Below, in pieces: positions 35,001 through 43,964 of a stretch of 64,000 nt of DNA; positions within the stretch are counted from its first letter, which is position 1, and the number at the start of each line of letters is the position of its first letter. Source of the DNA: Hyphomicrobiales bacterium (GTDB lineage: Bacteria > Pseudomonadota > Alphaproteobacteria > Rhizobiales > Rhizobiaceae). Location of the stretch: assembly GCA_900471925.1 (NCBI GenBank), contig UCGV01000017.1:143108-207107 (forward strand). The letters are read 5' to 3'. The notes under the pieces are model-generated. The model was not told the origin of the DNA. It saw only the letters and a list, made by a program, of their open reading frames with translations, and did not search any database. The position numbers and the translations under genes were made by a program.

Positions 35001-35840
35001 ATGCATCTTGGCGCAGTCTTGAACATTCCTGATCTCCAGAAGCTCGGGCTTACCGCGGGTCCAGCGGAGGATATCGCAGAACTGCCGGAAGCCGAACGCT
35101 CCGACCTCCGCCTGAGCTTTGAGCAGGCTGGGATCATCCCGGCACAGACCGGAGGTTATTGTAATCTTGTGAGCACCGACGAGGCGCATCGCCGGAAATG
35201 CGTAGCCAGGTTGCGTGAAACACTCGCTGCGGCCGAGCAAGCAGGAATTCGCACCGTCATTTGCGGGGGCGGGCACCGGGATCCGGACTGCCCGGAGGCG
35301 GTCTTTTCGCCGCATCCCAATAACTGGACGCAGCCCGCGCGTGAGGTTCTGGCTCAAAGCTGCGCCGAGGTCCTTGATGGGTTCTCCTCGAAGGTCACGA
35401 AGTTGACGATTGAGACCTGGGTGATGACGCCGTTGGACTCACCGCGCGCCGCCCGCGATCTGGTCGATGCGGTGAAACATCCTAACCTCGGCATCTTGTT
35501 CGATCCGGTCAACATGATGAATCTCGATCGCCATTTCCGAACTGGCGAGTTCGTAGCGGAGTGCATCGACACATTCGGGGATGCCATCACACATGTCCAT
35601 GCAAAGGACACCCGCATCCTTGCGGATCGCTTTACTTACCATATGGCCGAGGTGCCCATCGGCAGCGGACGCATGGATTACGCCCGCCTGCTTCGTGAAA
35701 TGACTCGCCTGCCCGAGGACGTGCCCCTGATTATTGAACATCTTGATACATTTGACGCCTATGCGGCAGCCGCGGCCAAGCTGCGCGAGATCGCGGCTGC
35801 CGAAGGTATAGAGTTCGCTGGCAAGGGTAGGGCGGCATGA
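35001..35840 (+). CDS. Second sugar phosphate isomerase/epimerase-like TIM-barrel protein
   Basis: A 279-residue xylose-isomerase-like barrel, different from the one at the start of the operon. Possible metal ligands are the Glu in IETWVMTP, the Asp in LFDPVNMMN, the His in HVHAKD and the Glu in IIEHLDTF. The segment HVHAKDTRI matches the other isomerase closely, showing common ancestry. GAGGAAG precedes the ATG at 35001, 2 bp after the dehydrogenase stop. The presence of two isomerases with one dehydrogenase recalls 3-keto-sugar and inositol pathways. Confidence 0.88.
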   Translation: MHLGAVLNIPDLQKLGLTAGPAEDIAELPEAERSDLRLSFEQAGIIPAQTGGYCNLVSTDEAHRRKCVARLRETLAAAEQAGIRTVICGGGHRDPDCPEAVFSPHPNNWTQPAREVLAQSCAEVLDGFSSKVTKLTIETWVMTPLDSPRAARDLVDAVKHPNLGILFDPVNMMNLDRHFRTGEFVAECIDTFGDAITHVHAKDTRILADRFTYHMAEVPIGSGRMDYARLLREMTRLPEDVPLIIEHLDTFDAYAAAAAKLREIAAAEGIEFAGKGRAA

Positions 35841-36910
35841 CAACGGAGCAGGAGCTGTTCGTTAGAGCATCATCTCTGACCATTCGCGAGGTCGTCAAGG
35901 ACTATGGAGCGCATCGGGCAATCCACGGCGTCAGTCTCGATGTTGCGCCCGGCGAGTTCGTTGTGCTCGTTGGACCGTCCGGCTGTGGAAAATCTACCCT
36001 GTTACGCATGGTCGCTGGCCTCGAAACGATCTCGGGAGGTGAGGTCAAGGTAGATGGCCGTGTTGTCAACGAGGTCGAATCCAAAGACCGGGACATGGCA
36101 ATGGTCTTCCAGAACTATGCGCTCTATCCGCACCTGACAGTACGAGAAAACATGGGCTTTTCGCTCAGCCTGCGCCGCGCTCCAAAGGGGGAAATCCGCG
36201 AAAAGGTTGACGCCGTCGCAAAAATTCTGGGACTGGAGGCAATCCTCGACAGACGGCCCTCCGCGCTCTCCGGCGGCCAACGGCAGCGTGTTGCAATGGG
36301 TCGAGCGATCGTGCGTCAGCCGAGAGTATTTCTGTTCGACGAGCCGCTATCCAATCTGGACGCAAAGCTTCGTGTGCAGATGCGGGCCGAGATCAAGCGC
36401 ATGCATCAGCGCTTCCGGACAACGACGATTTACGTGACACACGACCAAGTCGAAGCGATGACCATGGGCGACAAGATCGTAGTGCTGCGCGATGGGCGCA
36501 TCGAACAGAGTGGTCCACCACTGGCCCTGTTCGATGAGCCAGCGAATACCTTTGTTGCCCAATTCATTGGAAGCCCATCTATGAACATACTTCCCGGTAA
36601 GATGACGGGCGAAGGTTTTCTGACCGACGGTGGAGTACTTCTTGCCGCCGATACATCGAAGACACAGGCCCGATTTTACGGTGTTCGGCCTGACGACGTT
36701 ACCGTCTCAAGGGAAGGTGTGGAGGCAGTGGTCACGATCCTTGAGCCGTTTGGGTCGGAAACTTTGATTGGAACAACGTTGGGCGATGCCGAATTTACCG
36801 CAGTCGTGCGAGAGCGTGTCGCGCTTGAGCCTGCCGACACTGTGCGGCTGCTCCCCAACTCGCAGCGCACTCATCTTTTCGATGAACGCGGGGTCCGAAT
36901 ATGCGGCTAG
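35837..36910 (+). CDS. Carbohydrate ABC transporter ATP-binding protein (MalK/UgpC type)
   Basis: A 357-residue ATPase. Walker A is GPSGCGKST, the signature is LSGGQRQRV and Walker B is VFLFDEPLSNLD, then VTHDQVEAMTMGDKI. The C-terminal 110 residues form the MalK regulatory/TOBE domain (FYGVRPDDVTVS). Its ATG overlaps the preceding stop codon (ATGA), so the genes are translationally coupled. It closes the operon that starts at 29868 and powers the MalF/MalG pair. Confidence 0.94.
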   Translation: MTTEQELFVRASSLTIREVVKDYGAHRAIHGVSLDVAPGEFVVLVGPSGCGKSTLLRMVAGLETISGGEVKVDGRVVNEVESKDRDMAMVFQNYALYPHLTVRENMGFSLSLRRAPKGEIREKVDAVAKILGLEAILDRRPSALSGGQRQRVAMGRAIVRQPRVFLFDEPLSNLDAKLRVQMRAEIKRMHQRFRTTTIYVTHDQVEAMTMGDKIVVLRDGRIEQSGPPLALFDEPANTFVAQFIGSPSMNILPGKMTGEGFLTDGGVLLAADTSKTQARFYGVRPDDVTVSREGVEAVVTILEPFGSETLIGTTLGDAEFTAVVRERVALEPADTVRLLPNSQRTHLFDERGVRICG

Positions 36911-37590
36911 ACTATGGTGCTGTCCTGTAGTCGATTTCGTACCGGCGGTCGAACTCCACGGAAACGAGAGTTTTGCAAGCGCGATCAAATAAAAGATTTC
37001 CGCGCGGGGCCGGAGCAAGACATGGTTGGCCAATTCACGAACAGAATTGAGGGGATCCGCACTCAAGTGGACCCCGCAATCTGGCCAATCGGCACCGTCG
37101 CAGCCGATGCTCAAGTTCGCCTCTGGCGCGTAGATCCCTCGGCTGTCATTGGATACAAAAATCTGTAGTTCTAAATCCGGTAACCGCTCACTGAACTCAG
37201 GCAGGCGTGGTATCTGCCAGCGTTCCAGTAAGGCCGGCTAGCAAATCAAGACAAAATAGCTAGCGGCTGAGAGGTGGTTCACGCGCGCGGCCGGCCTCCC
37301 CGTTGACGATGAAGAATGAACGCAGTCAATATGTTGACGAGGGCAAAGCCGCGCTTCGAAGCGAGCCGCGCGTGGATCTTGCCGGACCAGGGCTACAAGG
37401 AAACAGAGCGCGCGGCGCAGACAACGCGCGTCGTGATGTGCCGGCCGCAATCTCGGCCTTCGAAGAGACGATGTGGTCGCTCGTCCGCTTCACGCTTTAT
37501 CGCGACGCGCCGCTGATATCAGGTGATGGCCAGATCTACCGGGTCGGTCATATGTCCCTGCCCGCTTAAGCCGATCTGCCCAAAAGAAAA
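36911..37590. other. Intergenic region, 680 bp, possible gene remnant near its right end
   Basis: Nothing is recognised in 36911-37300. A plus-strand frame at about 37410-37569 (ending RVGHMSLPA) has coding-like codon use but no credible start and no known family. It could be the 3' remnant of a gene cut by the junction with the pyruvate kinase segment. A minus-strand frame at 37238-37450 looks like chance. Confidence 0.4.
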
Positions 37591-37614
37591 AACCCGCCGT
37601 GTTCGCGGCGGGTT
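37591..37614 (-). terminator. Rho-independent terminator of pyruvate kinase
   Basis: Perfect 9-bp arms AACCCGCCG and CGGCGGGTT enclose a 6-base loop. On the minus strand a T-rich tract follows (complement of CAAAAGAAAA), 26 bp after the pyruvate kinase stop codon. A short T-run on the plus side may make it bidirectional. Confidence 0.85.
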
Positions 37615-37639
37615 TTGTATTCCTGGCAATCTTTGAGGA

Positions 37640-39079
37640 TCAGATGCCGCTGCGGCCGTCGGAGCCGATATAGGCGATGCGGATCATGTTGGTAGCACCC
37701 GGCGTGCCGAGCGGAACGCCAGCCGAGATGATGATGCGGTCGCCGGGCTTGCCGAAGCCTTCGTCGGCAACGATGCGGCAGGCGCGGTTGACCATGTCGT
37801 CGAGGTCGGTCGCATCGTGGGTGACGACGCAGTGCAGGCCCCAGACGATCGCCAGACGGCGGGCCGTCTTGATGATCGGCGACAGCGCCAGGATCGGCAC
37901 CTGCGGGCGCTCGCGCGAGGCGCGCAGACCCGTCGTGCCCGACGAGGTGTAACAGACGATCGCCGAGAGCTTCAGCGTTTCGGCAATCTGGCGGCCGGCG
38001 AGCGAGATCGCGTCGGCACCGGTTGCCTCGGGCTGAGCGCGCTGCGCGTAGATGATACCCGGGTAATGCGGCTCGCGCTCGATGGCGGTGGCGATCGACG
38101 CCATGGTGGCCACGGCTTCGACCGGATAGTCGCCCGATGCCGATTCAGCCGAGAGCATGACGGCGTCGGCGCCTTCGAAAACGGCGGTCGCAACGTCAGA
38201 GACTTCGGCGCGGGTCGGAACCGGCGCAGTGATCATCGATTCCAGCATCTGCGTCGCGACGACGACGGGCTTGCCTGAACGGCGGCAGGCGCGGATCAGC
38301 TGCTTCTGGATGCCGGGAACGGCTTCGAGCGGCATTTCGACGCCGAGGTCGCCACGGGCAACCATCAGGGCATCGGACAGCTCGATGATTTCTTCGATGC
38401 GCTCGATCGCCTGCGGCTTCTCGATCTTCGACATGATGCCGACGCGGCCCTTGGCGATCTTGCGCACTTCGGCGAGATCTTCCGGGCGCTGCACGAAGGA
38501 AAGCGCGACCCAGTCGACGTCGTCGGTGGCGAGAACGGCATCCAGATCGACGCGGTCCTTATCCGTCAGAACGCCGACAGTGAGCAGCGTATCGGGAAGG
38601 CTGACGCCCTTGCGGTCGGAAATCTTGGTGCCCGAGATAACCGTGGTGACGATGCTCTTGCCGTCGCACTTTTCAGCGCGAAGGGCGAGCTTGCCGTCGT
38701 CGATCAGCAGGCGGTGGCCCGGCTGTACCGATTCCAGGATTTCCGGGTGCGGCAGGAAGACGCGGGTGGCATCGCCGGGCGCTTCGTTGTTGTCGAGCGT
38801 AAAGGTCTGGCCGGGCTTCAGGTCGACCTTGGTATCGGCGAACTTGCCGACGCGAAGCTTTGGGCCCTGCAGGTCGGCGAGAATGCCGATCGGGCGGCCG
38901 GAGCGGGCTTCGACCGAGCGGATGCGCTGGATCAGCGAGCGCATCACGTCATGGCTTGCATGGCTCATGTTGATGCGGAAGACATCGGCACCAGCCTGGT
39001 GCAGCTTCTCGATCATCGCTTCGTCGCTGGAGGCGGGGCCGAGCGTGGCGAGGATTTTTACTTTGCGGTTACGCTTCAT
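37640..39079 (-). CDS. pyk: Pyruvate kinase
   Basis: A complete 479-residue pyruvate kinase, which converts phosphoenolpyruvate and ADP to pyruvate and ATP. It opens with KVKILATLGPASSD, and has the active-site region MVARGDLGVEMP, with the catalytic lysine in IMSKIEKPQA. The C-terminal effector domain is intact. Third-position GC bias is high, as for sdaA. The ATG at 39079 shares one base with the stop codon of the DUF1036 gene upstream, the arrangement I expect on rhizobial chromosomes. Here it is surrounded by catabolic cargo, which suggests a transferred or duplicated chromosomal segment, or that the window itself is chromosomal. Confidence 0.96.
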   Translation of the reverse strand: MKRNRKVKILATLGPASSDEAMIEKLHQAGADVFRINMSHASHDVMRSLIQRIRSVEARSGRPIGILADLQGPKLRVGKFADTKVDLKPGQTFTLDNNEAPGDATRVFLPHPEILESVQPGHRLLIDDGKLALRAEKCDGKSIVTTVISGTKISDRKGVSLPDTLLTVGVLTDKDRVDLDAVLATDDVDWVALSFVQRPEDLAEVRKIAKGRVGIMSKIEKPQAIERIEEIIELSDALMVARGDLGVEMPLEAVPGIQKQLIRACRRSGKPVVVATQMLESMITAPVPTRAEVSDVATAVFEGADAVMLSAESASGDYPVEAVATMASIATAIEREPHYPGIIYAQRAQPEATGADAISLAGRQIAETLKLSAIVCYTSSGTTGLRASRERPQVPILALSPIIKTARRLAIVWGLHCVVTHDATDLDDMVNRACRIVADEGFGKPGDRIIISAGVPLGTPGATNMIRIAYIGSDGRSGI

Positions 39080-39478
39080 CAATTCGGGCTTTCTTGCGTT
39101 CCGGGCGTATCGGAAAGTTGGACCATCCAGCTACCCTGGCGGCCCGTATCATATTCCTTGAACCCCATCTTCTGGTAGCCACGGGCATAGCAATCATTGA
39201 CGCCCGTGATCTTGAACTCGTTCTCCGCTACGCACATCTGCACATCGCCCGTCCAACGGCCTCCCCGGGCGGGCCTCTTCTGCGTAGAGGTAGTAATATC
39301 GCGACTGCAGCTCTCCTTCGATCACCGTCGCGCAGGTCGTTGCCGGGACCTGCCACCAGCCTTCGGTGATCCAGCCATCCTTGGCACGATAGCCGATGGC
39401 GACGCCGACCAGATTTTGGGAGCCATTGCAGACGCGGAAATCCGCGCGTGCCGCGTTTGCGGCGAAAAATGGCATCAT
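39079..39478 (-). pseudogene. DUF1036 exported protein gene, truncated and frameshifted
   Basis: The minus strand encodes ARADFRVCNGSQNLVGVAIGY and the continuing WQVPATTC and YYYLYAEEA of the DUF1036 family (small exported Cys-rich proteins of alphaproteobacteria). After YAEEA the frame is lost: one extra base in GCCCGCCCGGGG (about 39275-39290) moves the true continuation (WTGDVQMC to GSWMVQLSDTPG) into another frame, which ends at TGA 39079-39081 against the pyruvate kinase start. The N-terminus MMPFFAANAARA is only the tail of a signal peptide; the rest is replaced by the hydrolase-linked block that begins at 39480. A sequencing error could explain the extra base, but not the missing signal peptide. 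Confidence 0.8.
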
Positions 39479-39479
39479 G

Positions 39480-39848
39480 GCGCCTCTGACGACGAATTAG
39501 GGATGAATCTGGTCAACGAAAGAATGATCGAAGCTCGGACAGAACGACCTCGGGGCACTCCTCCTGCAGGGTGTGTCCGCAATCTAAGGCATTCCCGGTT
39601 ACGTCGACAGCCTTTTCGCGCCAAGTGTCCAGAACATCGTAGAGAGCTCCGACGGTGCCTCTAGCTCCCCAAAGCGCAAGAAGGGGAGCGGTTACTCGCT
39701 TGCCCTTGTCGTCCTCGTCATGGACGAGATCGATGCCAGCGGAAGCGCGGTAGTCTTCGCAAATTGCATGCCTTGTGGCCGGATCAAGGTAGCAGCGGAG
39801 ATATTCCGCTAAAGCCGCTGCCTCCGTGGCGTTAGCAATCTTGTTCTG
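39480..39848. repeat. Diverged duplicate block, copy B
   Basis: This is the partner of 28344-28713 in the same orientation. It starts 2 bp beyond the first codon of the DUF1036 remnant and covers the 3' end of the intact hydrolase gene. Homology ends near 39848 within that gene. Confidence 0.85.
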
Positions 39849-40430
39849 CCCATCGATATGTTTGCGCAGGAAAAATTCTGGATCGGCTTCTATCAACCTC
39901 TCCGGCAACGGATAAGGCTGGATCAAAAAAAACCACCAGAAGTACCGCGTCGCAAATACCTTGTCGGTGCGGGCATACATCGTCGCGGTCGGTGCGATAT
40001 CGAAGAGGGCAATTTTGGCAACGGCATCCGGATAGTCGAGTGCCATGCGATGGGCAACGCGGCCACCGCGGTCATGACCGACCACGAAAAATCGCTCGTG
40101 CCCAAGGGCTCGCATGAGCGCAACCGGGTCCTTCGCCATCTCTCGCTTGGAGTAGTTGATGTGATCCGCTCCGCCGGCGGGTTTGCTGCTGTCGCCGTAG
40201 CCGCGCAAATCAGGGGCGATCACGGTGAACGTTTCGGCCAAGTCCGGCGCGATCTTACGCCAGGTGACATGGGTCTGCGGATGCCCGTGGAGAAGCAGAA
40301 GCGGCGGCCCATTGCCTGCAGATGCATACCGGATCCGAATGTTGTCGCCGTATTCGAAATCTTTGAGATCGAAACCGCGAAGGAAATTCGACGATCCAAT
40401 TGTGGTGAAGCTGGGTCGGGACGTTGTCAT
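39513..40430 (-). CDS. Alpha/beta hydrolase of the haloacetate dehalogenase / epoxide hydrolase type
   Basis: A 305-residue hydrolase. The oxyanion motif is LLHGHPQTHVTW, the nucleophile elbow VGHDRGGRVAH carries an Asp (D120), and the C-terminal histidine lies in LDCGHTLQEE. An Asp nucleophile with RGGR is typical of fluoroacetate/haloacetate dehalogenases and soluble epoxide hydrolases, which hydrolyse carbon-halogen or epoxide bonds through an ester intermediate. Activity on a halogenated acid is possible but not proven. The start at 40430 overlaps the leuD stop by one base; an ATG four codons upstream is possible. The 3' third of the gene is duplicated at 28344-28713. Confidence 0.88.
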   Translation of the reverse strand: MTTSRPSFTTIGSSNFLRGFDLKDFEYGDNIRIRYASAGNGPPLLLLHGHPQTHVTWRKIAPDLAETFTVIAPDLRGYGDSSKPAGGADHINYSKREMAKDPVALMRALGHERFFVVGHDRGGRVAHRMALDYPDAVAKIALFDIAPTATMYARTDKVFATRYFWWFFLIQPYPLPERLIEADPEFFLRKHIDGQNKIANATEAAALAEYLRCYLDPATRHAICEDYRASAGIDLVHDEDDKGKRVTAPLLALWGARGTVGALYDVLDTWREKAVDVTGNALDCGHTLQEECPEVVLSELRSFFR

Positions 40431-41035
40431 CAGATCAACCATGGATTCTCAAGTAACCGCTTGTTTTGGAACGCGAGGATTTCATCGCGAAAGGTAAGAG
40501 TTTGGCCGATTGCGTCCAGCCCCATCATCAAACCGCTCTTTAGCATAGGATCGATATCAAACGGCAGATTCAGTCCGGCTCCGATGATGCTTTGGTCCTG
40601 AAGATCGATGGTCAGCGTGCTGGCCTCCGATGAAGAGACCGCCTGCATCAGGCTATCCATCCCGTCTTCCGGCATCGTAATTGCCAGCAATCCATTGCGG
40701 GCACAGTTGTCAAAGAAAATACCGGCAAAGGTCGTCCCGATGAGCGCTCGGATTCCATATTGCATCAAGCCCCAAACGGCGTGCTCGCGGCTCGACCCGC
40801 AGCCGAAATTCGGGCCGACGGCGAGGAACTTCGCGTCTCTCCATTCGGGCGTGTTCAGGATGAAGTCCGGACGTTCGTTGCCATGTTGATCAAATCGCAA
40901 ATTATGGAACAGGCCCTCCTTCAAGCCGCTGCGATCGACGCCCTTGAGAAATTGCTTGGGCATGATGACATCGGTGTCGACATTCGCTGCAGGAAGCGGC
41001 GCAACCGTTCCGGTGACATTCACAAACGCTTCCAT
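40430..41035 (-). CDS. leuD: 3-Isopropylmalate dehydratase small subunit (LeuD family)
   Basis: A 201-residue swivel domain of the aconitase superfamily. It has the family start (AANVDTDVIMPKQFL) and GCGSSREHAVWGL, the substrate-binding Ser-Arg loop. With the LeuC-like subunit encoded upstream it should interconvert hydroxy-dicarboxylates through a dehydration-hydration step. Because the neighbours are a dicarboxylate symporter, a hydrolase and a racemase rather than leuA or leuB, a catabolic substrate such as a substituted malate is as likely as isopropylmalate. Confidence 0.9.
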   Translation of the reverse strand: MEAFVNVTGTVAPLPAANVDTDVIMPKQFLKGVDRSGLKEGLFHNLRFDQHGNERPDFILNTPEWRDAKFLAVGPNFGCGSSREHAVWGLMQYGIRALIGTTFAGIFFDNCARNGLLAITMPEDGMDSLMQAVSSSEASTLTIDLQDQSIIGAGLNLPFDIDPMLKSGLMMGLDAIGQTLTFRDEILAFQNKRLLENPWLI

Positions 41036-42459
41036 CAGTTCGTCTCCAGAAATTGCCGAGTGTCGGCCAAATGACCCGCGATCGCGGATGCGGCAACCAT
41101 CGCCGGGCTCATCAGATGCGTGCGCCCGCCGGTCCCCTGCCGACCCTCAAAATTGCGATTGGTGCTTGAGGCGCATCGCTCGCCGCTCGCAAGAATATCA
41201 TCGTTCATTGCAAGGCACATCGAACAGCCAGACTGCCGCCATTCGAAGCCGGCTGAAGTGAAGATTCGGTCGAGCCCTTCGGCCTCGGCCTGCCGTCTGA
41301 CGGAGCTGGAGCCAGGTACCACCATTGCGTTCACGCCCGCAGCAATCCTGCGGCCGTCGAGGATGCGTGCGGCATCGCGAAGATCCTCGATCCGGGCGTT
41401 CGTACAGGAACCGATGAAGGCGCGCTGGATAGGAATAGTGTCGATGCGCTGACCAGCTTGGAGCCCCATATAGGCGAGTGCACGCTCCATGTCGCGACGG
41501 CGATCAGGATCGATCTCCCTCCGCGGATCGGGCACAGTCTGCGTTATCCTCACGGCTTGATCCGGGCTGGTTCCCCAGGTCACCATCGGCGCCATGTCTG
41601 CTGCAGAGAGCCTCACCTCCTTATCGAAGGTCGCTTCCTCATCGCTTTTCAGCGTCTGCCATGTCTTCAAGGCGGCATCCCAAAGTGCGCCCTTTGGTGC
41701 CCGCGCCTTGCCATCAAGATAGGCGATGACCTTTTCGTCCGGCGCGACAAGCGCGCCTCTAGCACCGCATTCGACAGCCATGTTGCACATGGTCATCCGC
41801 GCTTCGACGCTCAAGTTGCGAACGCCGGACCCTTGAAACTCGATTGCGTAACCCGTTGCGCCAGAAGCTCCAATCGCCTCGATCAGCGCCATGACGATAT
41901 CTTTCGAGCGCACCCCTGGGGAGAGCTCTCCGTCGACCGTTACTCGCATGGTCTTCAAGCGCTTGTAGATCAAAGTCTGGGTAGCGAGATAGTGTTCGAT
42001 GTCCGACGTGCCAATCCCGAAGCCAAGCGCACCAAGAGCGCCGTAAGTGGTCGTGTGGCTGTCGCCGGCGGCGATGACCATGCCCGGCATGACTAGCCCG
42101 ATTTCCGGCATCACCACGTGCTCGATCCCCTGGAGCGGGTGGAGAACGTCGAAAAGCTCGATACCGAAATCTCTGCAATTTTCTGCGAAGTAAGCTGTTT
42201 GCCTTGCTGCACCGTCGTCCGGCATTTTATCCGTGCGGAGAGCAGCCGTTGGATTGACATGATCTACCGTGCCCAGTGCTGCTTCCGGGCGCCACACGGG
42301 CCGACCCGCCTCCCGCAATCCGGTAAACGCCTGCGGCGACGTATATTCATTGAGGACCGTCCGATCGACATAGAGCAGGAGCTGATCGCCCCGTTCGTCA
42401 AGAGAGCGGACATGATGACTATCGACAAGTTTGTCGTAGAGCGTACGCGGCTTGGTCAT
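41035..42459 (-). CDS. leuC: 3-Isopropylmalate dehydratase large subunit (LeuC family)
   Basis: A 474-residue [4Fe-4S] hydro-lyase. The cluster cysteines are in GSCTNARIEDL and GCSMCLAMNDD; the substrate/cluster region GDSHTTTYGALGALGFGIG is typical. The ATG at 42459 (MTKPRTLYDK) follows GGAGG; a much longer frame upstream reads through the promoter. Its last base overlaps the leuD start region (stop at 41035). The divergent gene at 42639 encodes a dicarboxylate symporter, so shared regulation from the 179-bp gap is likely. Confidence 0.92.
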   Translation of the reverse strand: MTKPRTLYDKLVDSHHVRSLDERGDQLLLYVDRTVLNEYTSPQAFTGLREAGRPVWRPEAALGTVDHVNPTAALRTDKMPDDGAARQTAYFAENCRDFGIELFDVLHPLQGIEHVVMPEIGLVMPGMVIAAGDSHTTTYGALGALGFGIGTSDIEHYLATQTLIYKRLKTMRVTVDGELSPGVRSKDIVMALIEAIGASGATGYAIEFQGSGVRNLSVEARMTMCNMAVECGARGALVAPDEKVIAYLDGKARAPKGALWDAALKTWQTLKSDEEATFDKEVRLSAADMAPMVTWGTSPDQAVRITQTVPDPRREIDPDRRRDMERALAYMGLQAGQRIDTIPIQRAFIGSCTNARIEDLRDAARILDGRRIAAGVNAMVVPGSSSVRRQAEAEGLDRIFTSAGFEWRQSGCSMCLAMNDDILASGERCASSTNRNFEGRQGTGGRTHLMSPAMVAASAIAGHLADTRQFLETN

Positions 42460-42638
42460 CTTTCTTTGGCCTCCGATGTTGGTTTTGCAAGCAGTTATAG
42501 AGGCCGACTTCCAGAAATGTTCATGCAATAATCGGATCAATTTATCGGCTAATCCTGTTGGCGGCGAAGAGCCCATGGGCGCTAAGCTTCGCAAATACCT
42601 GTTCCGCTCCGGCGGGTTGGCTAAGGGAGGAAAGCGAC

Positions 42639-43964
42639 ATGATACTAAGGAAACTCTATGTTCAAGTTTTGCTAGCGGTGCTGATTGGTGCCGTGCTCGG
42701 CTACGTATCGCCGGGCGTTGCGACTGAATTCAAAGTCCTGAGCGACATCTTCATTCGAATGATCAAAATGGTTCTGGCGCCCGTAATCTTTTGTACGGTG
42801 GTGCTCGGAATCGCCAAAATGGACAACATGAAGCAGCTTGGCCGGATCGGCATCAAGTCCTTGGTCTATTTCGAGGTTGCATCCACGCTGGCACTGCTGA
42901 TCGGACTGCTGGTTGTCAATGTCATTCGCCCCGGCGCTGGGATGAACGTCGATATCTCGACGCTGGATGCTGCGAGCGTTGGCCAGTACACCCAAGCCGC
43001 CGCAAAGCAAGATGGCGTCCTTGACTTCATCGTGCACACGGTACCCCAGAGTGTGGTGGATGCTTTCGCGAGAGGCGACATTCTGCAAATCTTGTTCTTT
43101 GGTGTGCTCTTTGGCGTTGGGCTTTCGCAGATTGGGCCAGCGGCGCGTCCTGCCGTGGTTTTCATGGAGAGCTTTCTGGCAGCGGTGTTCCGCATAGTTT
43201 CGATGATCATGCGTCTCGCTCCGCTGGGCGCCTTCGGTGCCATGGCTTTCACGATCGGCGCCTATGGGATCGGCAGCCTCCTGTCTCTCGGCAAGGTCCT
43301 CCTTTGTGTCTACGTGACTTGCGCGCTGTTTGTCGGACTTGGCTTCGGAGTCGTTGCCTATCTGTCGGGTTTCAGCCTCTGGAAGTTCTTGAAATTCATC
43401 CGAGATGAAATATTTACGGTGGCAGGGACCTGTTCATCGGAATCGGTCCTTCCGCAAATTATGCGGAAACTTGAAGCCGCGGGCGTACCGAAGCCGGTTG
43501 TCGGTCTGGTGGTTCCCGGTGGACTAAGCTTCAACGCTGACGGAAGCGCGATCTATTTTACGATTGCCGCCATGTTCATAGCCCAGGCAACGAACACCCC
43601 CTTGGACTTCGCTCAACAGCTGACTATCCTCGGTGTCCTGATGCTTACATCAAAGGGTTCAGCGGGTGTGGCCGGTGCCGGGTTTGTAACTTTGGCCGCC
43701 ACGCTAGCATCGATGCATACCATTCCCATCGAGGGGCTTGTCCTTTTGCTCGGCGTGGACCGGTTCATGGCAGAAGCAAGGTCGGTCACAAATACCATAG
43801 GCAATGCAGTCGGCGCTGTCGCGGTCGCGGCCTGGGATGGCTGTCTTGATCGGAACAAGTTGGCGATCGCACTCGACGGCAGGTCCAGTGTTTCAGAAAC
43901 CGTCGTGTCCGAACACGAGCTTGAAGTTCCTTTCGAGCGCCCCCCCTCGTTCAAGACCATCTAA
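42639..43964 (+). CDS. DctA-like dicarboxylate/amino-acid:cation symporter (DAACS family)
   Basis: A 441-residue inner-membrane transporter of the DctA/GltP family. Diagnostic segments are KMVLAPVIFCTVVLGIA, the re-entrant loop TCSSESVLPQIMRKLEAAG, and GLSFNADGSAIY. It brings in C4-dicarboxylates or related acids with protons or sodium. AGGAGG-like GGGAGGAAAG precedes the ATG at 42639. It diverges from leuCD, so it probably imports the acid that LeuCD and the racemase process. A strong hairpin lies 4 bp after its stop codon. Confidence 0.94.
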   Translation: MILRKLYVQVLLAVLIGAVLGYVSPGVATEFKVLSDIFIRMIKMVLAPVIFCTVVLGIAKMDNMKQLGRIGIKSLVYFEVASTLALLIGLLVVNVIRPGAGMNVDISTLDAASVGQYTQAAAKQDGVLDFIVHTVPQSVVDAFARGDILQILFFGVLFGVGLSQIGPAARPAVVFMESFLAAVFRIVSMIMRLAPLGAFGAMAFTIGAYGIGSLLSLGKVLLCVYVTCALFVGLGFGVVAYLSGFSLWKFLKFIRDEIFTVAGTCSSESVLPQIMRKLEAAGVPKPVVGLVVPGGLSFNADGSAIYFTIAAMFIAQATNTPLDFAQQLTILGVLMLTSKGSAGVAGAGFVTLAATLASMHTIPIEGLVLLLGVDRFMAEARSVTNTIGNAVGAVAVAAWDGCLDRNKLAIALDGRSSVSETVVSEHELEVPFERPPSFKTI

